Assembly (NCBI RefSeq): GCF_020708045.1
Contig: NZ_JAJFES010000001.1
Span: 434,001-498,000, forward strand
Origin: Massilia sp. IC2-278
GTDB taxonomy: Bacteria; Pseudomonadota; Gammaproteobacteria; Burkholderiales; Burkholderiaceae_D
Reading direction: 5' to 3'
DNA length: 64,000 nt
The notes under the pieces were generated by a model, which saw only the letters and a program-made list of their open reading frames with translations, was not told where the DNA came from and did not search any database. A program made the translations under genes and the position numbers. Shown one piece after another: positions 1-7,700 of this stretch. Within the stretch, counting starts at the first letter, position 1. Each line of letters starts with the position of its first letter.

Positions 1-76
1 TTCCAAAAGGAAAAGAAAATTAGTCATTTTCATTTCCGTTTGGAATGAATTCAATCGAAACAAGCCCTTTTTATGG

Positions 77-107
77 TTGTGATAGCATGATCTTGCTGTT
101 GTAATAT
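77..107 (+). promoter_or_regulatory. possible promoter of the PEP-CTERM gene
   Basis: An AT-rich leader precedes the gene at 142. TTGTGA at 77-82 and TAATAT at 102-107 could be -35 and -10 boxes, with a rather long 19-bp spacer. Two copies of TTCC-N4-GGAA lie upstream at 1-12 and 34-45. This is a by-eye match to the sigma70 consensus only. Confidence 0.3.
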
Positions 108-141
108 TTATCACAGTCACTCTCAATAAGAAGGAGCAACC

Positions 142-492
142 ATGCAAGTTCGTCACCTCGTCATTGCCGCCCTGCTCGTCACCGCCGGTGCAGCACAAGC
201 ACAAACCGCCCGTCACCCAGGCACCCTGACCGGCTGGGCTGTCACCGGCGGCGCCGTTGCCGCTTCGTCCGCCGTTGCCGCACCAAGCGTCACCGCACCA
301 AGCGTTGCTGTCGAATCGCCAGCGCCAGCCGTGATCGCTCCGGTCGCAGCCGAGCCAGTCCAGGTGCCGGTTGCTGCCGATCCGGTCGTTACCGCACCGG
401 CTGCCGCCGAAGTGCCGGAGCCATCGAGCATTGCTCTGCTGCTGGCAGGCGCAATGGGTGTTGGCGCACTGCGTCGCCGCCGCGCGAAGTAA
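142..492 (+). CDS. small PEP-CTERM sorting domain protein
   Basis: A 116-residue secreted protein. Residues 1-20 form a signal peptide ending in AQA. Residues about 40-90 are low complexity, rich in Ala, Val and Pro, without Cys. Residues 91-116 are a canonical PEP-CTERM tail: VPEPSS, a hydrophobic stretch, then RRRRAK. In this family the tail directs the protein to an exosortase (EpsH/XrtA type) that removes it during export, often in exopolysaccharide-producing bacteria. No exosortase gene is in the window. The start is set by AAGGAG at 131-136, six bases before the ATG. The gene stands alone with its own terminator. The middle region has no recognisable domain, so the role of the mature protein is unknown. 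Confidence 0.85.
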   Translation: MQVRHLVIAALLVTAGAAQAQTARHPGTLTGWAVTGGAVAASSAVAAPSVTAPSVAVESPAPAVIAPVAAEPVQVPVAADPVVTAPAAAEVPEPSSIALLLAGAMGVGALRRRRAK

Positions 493-525
493 GCCGGCGA
501 AGTAATCCCGGTCTACTGCAACAGC

Positions 526-560
526 AAAAAGGGCGTTCCCCACCGGGAGCGCCCTTTTGT
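526..560 (+). terminator. rho-independent terminator after the PEP-CTERM gene
   Basis: GGGCGTTCCC at 531-540 pairs with GGGAGCGCCC at 545-554 across a four-base loop with one G-T pair. The sequence TTTTGTTATTT follows. It separates the PEP-CTERM gene from the acyl-CoA dehydrogenase operon. Confidence 0.8.
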
Positions 561-645
561 TATTTAAGTCGCCAGCGTTTCAGGTACAATCCTCGGTGAA
601 CGGTCGTGCTTTTTTGCGTCCGCGCGACAATAACAAGGAGACAGA

Positions 646-1848
646 ATGGACCTGAATTACTCTGACGAAGAGCTGGCCTTCCGCAGCGAAGTACGGGCCT
701 TCCTGGCCGCGAACCTGCCGCCGGACCTGCAGCACAAGGTGCGCAGCCACTTGCGCCTGAGCAAGGAAGACAGCGTACGCTGGCACAAGATCCTGGCCGC
801 GCAAGGCTGGGTGGCGCCGGGCTGGCCGGTCGAGTTCGGCGGCCCCGGCTGGACCCCGGCCCAGCGCCATATCTTCGAGGAAGAATGCGCCCGCGCCGGC
901 ACGCCGCAGATCATGCCCTTCGGCGTAAACATGGTGGCGCCGGTGATCATGGCCTTCGGTAGCCCGGAACAGAAGGCCTACTACCTGCCGCGCATCCTGT
1001 CCTGCGAGGACTGGTGGTGCCAGGGCTATTCCGAGCCCGGCGCCGGCTCCGACCTGGCTTCGCTCAAGACCACGGCCGTGCGCGGCATCGACGCCGAGGG
1101 CGAGCACTACATCGTGAATGGCCAGAAGACCTGGACCACGCTGGCCCAGCACGCCGACATGATCTTTTGCCTGGTGCGCACCGACACCGGCGTGCGCAAG
1201 CAGGAGGGCATTTCCTTCCTGCTGATCGACATGCACAGCCCCGGCATCACCGTGCGCCCGATCATCATGCTCGACGAAGACCACGAAGTGAACGAAGTCT
1301 TCTTCGACAACGTGCGCGTGCCCGCCGCCAACCTGGTGGGCCAGGAAAACCGCGGCTGGACCTATGCCAAGTATCTGCTCGGCCACGAGCGCACCGGGAT
1401 TGCCGCCGTCGGCCGCTCGAAGCGCGAACTCGCTTTCCTGAAGGGCCTGGCCAGACGCGAAAGCAGGAACGGCAAGCCGCTGATCGAGGACCCGCTGTTC
1501 GCCGCCAAGGTCGCCAGCCTGGAAATCGAGCTGATGGCGCTCGAGATGACCGTGCTGCGCGTGCTGGCGAAAGCCGACAAGGCGCCGGGACCGGAAGCCT
1601 CGGTACTGAAGGTGCGCGGCACCGAGATCCAGCAGATGCTGACCGAACTGATGGTCGAAGCCGTGGGTCCGATGGCCTTGCCCTTCGACCCGGCCTACCT
1701 CGACGGTGCGAACGAGCACAGCGTGTTCGACGACGACGACGCGGCGCCGCTGGCCTCGTACTACTTCAACTACCGCAAGACTTCGATCTACGGCGGGTCG
1801 AACGAAATCCAACGCAACATCATCACCCAGATGATCCTGGGTCTGTAA
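646..1848 (+). CDS. acyl-CoA dehydrogenase family protein (first of pair)
   Basis: A 400-residue FAD-dependent acyl-CoA dehydrogenase that would introduce a 2,3 double bond into an acyl-CoA and pass electrons to ETF. The N-terminal helical domain, the middle beta domain (EPGAGSDLASL, then VNGQKTWTT) and the C-terminal helical domain ending YGGSNEIQRN all fit the family and its usual length. AAGGAG lies just before the ATG. A second dehydrogenase starts 12 bases downstream and a MaoC hydratase follows. Adjacent paralogous dehydrogenases next to a MaoC gene often form alpha2beta2 enzymes for bulky or branched acyl-CoA (known for actinobacterial FadE pairs). Applying that here is inference. The substrate cannot be read from sequence. 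Confidence 0.9.
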   Translation: MDLNYSDEELAFRSEVRAFLAANLPPDLQHKVRSHLRLSKEDSVRWHKILAAQGWVAPGWPVEFGGPGWTPAQRHIFEEECARAGTPQIMPFGVNMVAPVIMAFGSPEQKAYYLPRILSCEDWWCQGYSEPGAGSDLASLKTTAVRGIDAEGEHYIVNGQKTWTTLAQHADMIFCLVRTDTGVRKQEGISFLLIDMHSPGITVRPIIMLDEDHEVNEVFFDNVRVPAANLVGQENRGWTYAKYLLGHERTGIAAVGRSKRELAFLKGLARRESRNGKPLIEDPLFAAKVASLEIELMALEMTVLRVLAKADKAPGPEASVLKVRGTEIQQMLTELMVEAVGPMALPFDPAYLDGANEHSVFDDDDAAPLASYYFNYRKTSIYGGSNEIQRNIITQMILGL

Positions 1849-1860
1849 GGAGAGAGGAAC

Positions 1861-3030
1861 ATGGACTTCAATTTCAATCCCGAGCAGACCCAGTTCGCCG
1901 ACGCCCTGAAGCGCTGGATCGCGCGCGACTACAACTTCGAGGCGCGCCGGGCCATCATCCACTCCGAGGCCGGCGTGTCGGATGCCGCCTGGGCCACCCT
2001 GGCCGAACTCGGCATGACGGCGCTGCCGGTGCCGGAAGCGCAGGGCGGCTTTGCCGGCAGCGCCGTCGACATGTTCGTGGTGATGCAGGAGCTGGGCCGC
2101 GGCCTGGTGGTCGAACCGTATTTCGCCACCGTCCTTGGCGCCGAGTTCCTGCGCCTGGGCGGCGGGCACGCCGCGCTGCTGGAACAGGTGGCAAGCGGCG
2201 AGCTGAAACTGGCCTGCGCACTGGGCGAGCGCCAGTCGCGCCACGACATGCGCGATATCGCCATGCAGGCCATGGTCGATGGCGACGGCTACGTCCTGAA
2301 CGGCGAAAAGAAAGTCGTGCTGCATGGCGCGCAAGCCGGCATGCTGGTGGTCTCGGCGCGCATGACGGGTGAACGGTACGGAGAGCAGCGCGCCGAGGAA
2401 GGCATCAGCCTGTTCGTGGTACCGGTGGACGCGGCCGGCGTGCGCATCGCCGGCTACCGCACCCTGGACGGCCTGCGCGCCGCCGATGTCGTGTTCGACA
2501 AGGTGCGTGTGGATGCCGGCGCCGTCATCGGCACGCCGGGCGCGGGCTGGCCCATCCTCGACGCCGCCCTCGACTACGGCGCCGGCCTGCTGTGCGCGGA
2601 AGCCGTCGGCGCCATGGAAGCCATTTTCGAGGCCACGCTCGACTACCTGAAGACGCGCCAGCAGTTCGGCGCCCCGATCGGCAAGTTCCAGGCCCTCCAG
2701 CACCGCATGGCCGACATGTATATTCACCTGGAGCAGGCGCGTTCGATGGCGCTGCTGGCCGCGGTCAGGCTGGGTTCCGGCGATGCCAATGAGCGGCGCT
2801 GCGCCGTCTCGGCCGCCAAGTACCGCATCAATTTGGCCGCGCGCTTTATCGGCCAGCAGGCGGTACAGCTGCACGGCGGCATGGGCGTGACCGACGAACT
2901 GCCGGCCGCGCATTACTTCAAGCGCCTGGCCAGCATCGAGCTGACACTCGGCGACGCCGACCACCACCTGGCGCGCTTCATCGCCCAGCCGGGCTTCAGC
3001 GACGACACGACCGAAGGAGCGGCAGCATGA
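1861..3030 (+). CDS. acyl-CoA dehydrogenase family protein (second of pair)
   Basis: A 389-residue acyl-CoA dehydrogenase paralogue, divergent from the gene upstream. The middle domain is poorly conserved (NGEKKVVLHGAQ instead of the usual NGxKxWxT). The C-terminal domain is typical, with QLHGGMGVTDE and a HHLARF tail. The divergence suits a partner subunit in a heteromeric dehydrogenase (inference). GAGAGAGG before the ATG is the ribosome-binding site, and the stop overlaps the next start by four bases (ATGA). The three genes are therefore one transcription unit. Confidence 0.88.
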   Translation: MDFNFNPEQTQFADALKRWIARDYNFEARRAIIHSEAGVSDAAWATLAELGMTALPVPEAQGGFAGSAVDMFVVMQELGRGLVVEPYFATVLGAEFLRLGGGHAALLEQVASGELKLACALGERQSRHDMRDIAMQAMVDGDGYVLNGEKKVVLHGAQAGMLVVSARMTGERYGEQRAEEGISLFVVPVDAAGVRIAGYRTLDGLRAADVVFDKVRVDAGAVIGTPGAGWPILDAALDYGAGLLCAEAVGAMEAIFEATLDYLKTRQQFGAPIGKFQALQHRMADMYIHLEQARSMALLAAVRLGSGDANERRCAVSAAKYRINLAARFIGQQAVQLHGGMGVTDELPAAHYFKRLASIELTLGDADHHLARFIAQPGFSDDTTEGAAA

Positions 3031-3494
3031 GGACCGACCTGACAGGCGACTGGTATTTCGAAGATTTCACCCCGGGCCAGGAGATCGAACTCGGCTCGCG
3101 CACCGTGAGCGAGGAAGAGATCATCGATTTCGCCCGCCAGTTCGATCCGCAGCCCTTCCACGTCGACCGCGAAGCGGCCAGCGGCTCGATCTACGGCGGC
3201 GTGATCGCCAGCGGCTGGCACACCTGCGCGATGATGATGCGCATGGTGGTCGACGGCATGCCTTTCGCCTCAACCAGCATGGGGTCGCCCGGCCTGGACG
3301 GCGTGCGCTGGCTGCTGCCGGTGCGCGCCGGCGACACCCTGTCGCTGCGCCACGTGACGAAACAGGTCAAGGCCTCGAACTCGAAGCCCGACCGCGGCGT
3401 GGTGTGGACCAGCTGGGTGGCCACCAACCAGCATGGCGAGACCGTGTGCACGATCGAGGGGATGGCGATGTTCAAGCGGCGGCCGGCGGGCTGA
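3027..3494 (+). CDS. MaoC family dehydratase
   Basis: A 155-residue hot-dog fold protein of the MaoC/R-hydratase group, which hydrates trans-2-enoyl-CoA. Residues about 10-110 hold the family pattern: GQEIELGSRTVSEEEI, then the hydratase motif region FDPQPFHVD and a GGVIASGWH loop. The active-site Asp/His pair is in DPQPFHVD. It is the last gene of the dehydrogenase operon and overlaps the preceding gene by four bases. It would catalyse the step after dehydrogenation of the same acyl-CoA. Confidence 0.87.
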   Translation: MRTDLTGDWYFEDFTPGQEIELGSRTVSEEEIIDFARQFDPQPFHVDREAASGSIYGGVIASGWHTCAMMMRMVVDGMPFASTSMGSPGLDGVRWLLPVRAGDTLSLRHVTKQVKASNSKPDRGVVWTSWVATNQHGETVCTIEGMAMFKRRPAG

Positions 3495-3501
3495 CGGACC
3501 G

Positions 3502-3860
3502 CGGCCCGGGAATGCCGCTCGCTGGCGCGATCGAAGTCAGAAATGGGAACAGCGGTGTCGGACGCTTGAGCGCAGAGGCGAACGCCGCGTGTTGGCTACG
3601 GGGCGGTCAACGGGAGTGGATATGTCCGTAACCGCGTGGGTAGTGGGGCTGGCTAAATGCCAGTACCACAAAGTGCCCACCCTACGGACCCGGCCGCAGG
3701 CCCAGTGCGTGTTTCGGCCTGCGGCTGCTACCGTAGGGTGGGCCGGGCCGCGCTAGGCACTCCGTGCCCACGCGGTACGTGCGTGTCCGGTGGACGGCGG
3801 CCTGGAAATGTCGCTCGCTGGCCCGGTCGAAGTCAGGAACCAGAAAAGCGATTCAGGACG
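3502..3860. repeat. 63-bp direct repeats flanking an inverted REP-like cluster
   Basis: The 358-bp gap between the MaoC stop and the GGDEF stop has no gene. Positions 3502-3564 and 3798-3860 are direct repeats, about 49 of 63 identical by eye; both contain CGCTCGCTGG and TCGAAGTCAG. The second copy runs over the 3' end and stop codon of the minus-strand GGDEF gene. Between them lie a reverse REP-like unit (3627-3689) and a forward unit (3731-3780), separated by a perfect 10-bp inverted repeat (GCCGCAGGCC / GGCCTGCGGC). Both units carry extra bases in their hairpins compared with other copies in the window. Confidence 0.75.
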
Positions 3861-4776
3861 TAGCCGCTACCCGATACCGGTTCCTTCCCGCCGCCTTGGC
3901 CTCGTACAGCGCCGCATCCGCCGCGCGGATCAGCGCCGCGCTGGTCTGCCCCACGACCGGCACCACGGCCGCGATCCCCATGCTCGCGGTCAGCACCGGG
4001 CAGGTCGGCGAGGCGGCGTGCGGGATTGCCATGCCGGACAGCTCGGCCAGCAGGCGCTGGGCCACGCGCTCGGCGCCGGCGGCGTCGAGCTGGGGCAGCA
4101 GGATCGCGAATTCCTCGCCGCCGTAGCGCGCCACCAGGTCCTGGGCCCGGCCCGCGGTGCGCGCCATGGCGCGCGCCACCTGTTCCAGGCAGGCGTCGCC
4201 GGCCTGGTGGCCGTAGCGGTCGTTGTACATCTTGAAGTGGTCGATGTCGGCCAGGATCAGCGCCATCGGCAGCTGGGCGCGGTTGCAGCGGCGCCATTCG
4301 GACTCGATGCGCTGCGAAAACGCGCGCCGGTTCGCCACCCCGGTCAGGCTGTCGGTCAGGGTCAGGGCGCGCAGGGCGTCGGCCTGGCGCTTTACCGTCA
4401 ACTGCGTGCGCACGCGGGCGCGCACCACCGCCGCGTTCACCGGTTTGCTGATGAAGTCGGCCGCGCCGGCCTCGAGGGCGCCGGTTTCGTCTTCCGGGCT
4501 GGAGAGGGCGGTCACGAAGATCACCGGGATGTCGCGCGTGGACATCTCGGCGCGCAGCGCGGCCAGCACGCGGTGGCCGTCCATGTCGGGCATCACGGCG
4601 TCGAGCAGGATCAGGTCCGGACGCTGGGCGCGCGCCAGATCGAGGGCCCTGGCGCCGTCCAGCGCAAACAGGACCTCGTGCTCGTCCTGCAGCGCGGCGT
4701 GCAGGATCTGGATATTTTCCATGGCGTCGTCGACAACCAGGATGCGCCCGTTCAGGGCCAGATCGGTCCAGCTCAT
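3853..4776 (-). CDS. response regulator with GGDEF domain (diguanylate cyclase)
   Basis: A 307-residue protein with an N-terminal receiver domain (acidic pair Asp16-Asp17, phospho-acceptor Asp59 in LLDAVMPDMDG, Lys111) and a C-terminal GGDEF domain. The active-site signature is intact as GGEEF at 219-223. An inhibitory I-site RxxD (Arg210-Asp213) lies exactly five residues before it, so product inhibition by c-di-GMP is expected. It should make c-di-GMP from two GTP when phosphorylated. The start overlaps the stop of the upstream hybrid kinase by four bases, so the two are co-translated and very probably form a phosphorelay pair. PleD/WspR-type output is established for this architecture; the pairing is inferred from position. 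Confidence 0.92.
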   Translation of the reverse strand: MSWTDLALNGRILVVDDAMENIQILHAALQDEHEVLFALDGARALDLARAQRPDLILLDAVMPDMDGHRVLAALRAEMSTRDIPVIFVTALSSPEDETGALEAGAADFISKPVNAAVVRARVRTQLTVKRQADALRALTLTDSLTGVANRRAFSQRIESEWRRCNRAQLPMALILADIDHFKMYNDRYGHQAGDACLEQVARAMARTAGRAQDLVARYGGEEFAILLPQLDAAGAERVAQRLLAELSGMAIPHAASPTCPVLTASMGIAAVVPVVGQTSAALIRAADAALYEAKAAGRNRYRVAATS

Positions 4777-7700
4777 GCGTCTCCTTTTGCGTCCAGTATA
4801 GCCTGCACCAGGCGCGCGGCCCGTTCGAAACGCAGCAGCCCGATCGCCTCGTCCAGCGCCGCCAGCTCGCCGGGCTCCAGCCGGTCCGCCAGGCCCGCGC
4901 GCAGCGCCGCAAAGGCGGCCATTGCCTTCATGTTGTTTTGCCCGAGCAGCTGGAGCAGGTCCGCCAGCGCCGCGTCCAGCGCCGCCCCGGGCAGCGCGGG
5001 ATGGGCGTCCGGCCTGGCTTCGTGGCCGGCGTCATCGAGACAGTTCGCGCTGGCCAGCACGGTGTCCAGTGCGGCGTCGAGGGCGGCCAGGGGCGCGGCC
5101 GGGTCGGCGCCGTCGCGCAAGGCCTGTTCCAGCAGCCGGGCCTGGCCGGCAAGGGCGTCGGCGCCGAGGTTGGCGGCCACGCCGCGCAGGCGGTGCGCCA
5201 GCTGGCCGGCCTCGCCCTGCCTGCCGGATGCCAGCGCGGCGCGGATCGCGTCGCCGGCGCCGCCCTGGGTCTGGCCGAAGCGCCGCAATACCGAGGCAAA
5301 GGCGGCGAAGCTGCCGCCGAAGCGCGGTAGGACCGCGCGCAGGTCGATGCCCGCCAGTTCCGCTGCCGGAAGGGCGGCAGGAGCAGGAAGGGCAGGAGGG
5401 GCAAGTTCAGCGCCGCCTGCTGCCGCGCCGTCCGCGGCGCGGCCCGTCACGCGCAGCAGCGTGGCCACCAGCTCGTCGACGTCGATCGGCTTCGGCAGGT
5501 GGGCGTCCATGCCCGCCTCGAGCGCGCGCTGGCGGTCTTCCTCCATGGCGTTGGCGGTCATGGCGACGATCGGGAGGCCGGTGAGCCCGAGGGCGCGGAT
5601 CGCGGCGCTGGCCTCGAAGCCGTTCATGACCGGCATCTGCAAGTCCATCAGCACGGCGTCGTAGCGCGCGCCGGCGGCCAGCCTGTCGACGGCGATGCGG
5701 CCGTTGGCGGCGGCATCGGCAATCGCGCCGGCATGGGCCAGCACGTGGTGCGCCACTTCCTGGTTGACCGGGTTGTCCTCGACCACCAGCACGCGCAGGC
5801 CGGCCAGGCGCGCCGCCAGCGGCGCCGGCGCAGGTGTGGAGACAGATGCGGGCACAGAGGCAGGCATCGATGCGGGCACAGGCACAGGCACAGGCGCGGA
5901 TACAGGCGCGGCCACAGGTGCGGGCGCGCTGTCCGTGCCATCGCCGCTGCGCAGCACGGCCAGCACCTCGCGCAGGTCGGTGCGCGTAAACGGCTTGGCC
6001 AGCACCGGGTGCCCCAGGCCATCCTTGCCCGGATCGCCCGAGAGCAGGGCCGCCGGCGGCAGCGTGCAGCCGCTTGCGGCCGCCTCGGCGCGGGCATAGG
6101 CGAGCAGGGTGGCGCCGTCGAGGTCCGGCAGGGCGGCGTCGATAAAGGCGAGGTCGAAGCGCGGCGCTTCGCGCAGCAGGGCCAGGGCCTCGATACCGCC
6201 GGCCGCGCGCGCCACGTCCCAGCCGAAGCCGGCCAGCTGGGCCGCCAGGGCGGCGCCGGCCGTGTCGTTGGCGTCGGCGACCAGCACGCGCAAGGCGGCG
6301 CCGCAGGGCGCGGCCATCGGCTCGGCAATGCCGGCATCGAGCTCGAAGCTGAACAGGGCGCCGGCCCCGGGGCTGCTCGCCAGGGACAGTTCGCCGCCCA
6401 TCATGGCCACCAGGCGGCGCGCGATCGACAGCCCGAGGCCGGCGCCGCCGTACTTGCGGCTGGTCGAGCTGTCGCCCTGGGTGAAGGGTTCGAAGATCTC
6501 GCGCTGCACGCCTTGCTCGATGCCGATGCCGGTGTCGCGCACGGCAAAGCGCAGGCGCAGGCAGTCGTCCTGGCGGTGCACGATCTCGACCGCGAGCACG
6601 ACTTCGCCGCGCTCGGTGAATTTCACGGCATTCCCGACCAGGTTCAGCAGGATCTGCTCGAGGCGCATCGGGTCGCCCAGCAACTGCTCGGGCATGCCGG
6701 GCGCCACCGCGAACACTGGCTCGACGCCCTTGCTCCAGGCCTGCGGCGCGGCCAGCAGGGCGAGGTTCTGCAGCGTGCTGTCGAGGCGGAAGGGCAGGTG
6801 TTCCAGCGGCAGCGCGCCGGACTCGATGCGGGCATAGTCGAGCAGATCGCTCAGCAGGGCCAGCAGCGACTTCGAGGCGGCCGTGATGTGGGCCACATGG
6901 CCGCGCTCGCGTGCGCCCAGCGGTGCTTCTTCCAGCACGCGCGCCAGGCCCATGATGGCGTTCAGCGGCGTGCGGATTTCGTGGCTCATGTTGCCGAGGA
7001 ATTCGGTCTTGGCGCGGCTGGCGCCCTCGGCCTGGCGCAGGGCCAGCACCAGGCGGCTCTCGGTGTGCTTCAGGTCGGTCACGTTCATGTGCAGCTTGTA
7101 GGCGCCGCGCACGCGGCCGTCGGCGTCGAAGTCGGGCAGGTAGCTGCCCCAGACGTGGATCGCCTCGCGCTGCGGCTGGCCTGCCGGCGTCGGCAGTTCG
7201 CACTCGAAGCGCTGCGGCTGCCCGGCCAGCACGCCGTCGAGGTAGGGTGCGAAGCAGGCCATGTGCTCGGGCGCGATGAGGTCGGCGGCGTGGCGGCCGA
7301 TGGCCTGTTCTTCCGTGCATCCCAGCCAGTCCAGGCAGGGCCGGTTGGCGAAGCGCAGGCGCGCGTCGGCGTCCCAGTAGCTGACCAGGGCCGGCAAATT
7401 GTCGGTGACGGTGCGGATGAACTGCTCGCGCTCGCGTAGCTGGGCGCTCGTTGCGCGCAGGGCGGCATCGGCGGCCACGCGGGCGCTGATGTCGCGGATC
7501 GTCACCTGCATGATGCCGCGCCCGCCGACGTCGAGGGCGGTGAGCTTGACGTCGGCGTGGAAGTTGCTGCCGTCGCGGCGCCGGTGAACCCATTCGAACT
7601 GCGTGCCGCCCTTGTCGAGCGCCTGGCGCATCAGCTCCAGGGCCATGTCCTCGGACCGGCGCCCGTTCGGCTGGAATTCGGGCGAGGCGCCGGCCGGCGA

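Noticed and set aside
74-116. A CRP site or sigma54 promoter before the PEP-CTERM gene
   Set aside because: TGTGA and TCACA are present but too far apart for CRP, and no GG-N10-GC element at -24/-12 was found.
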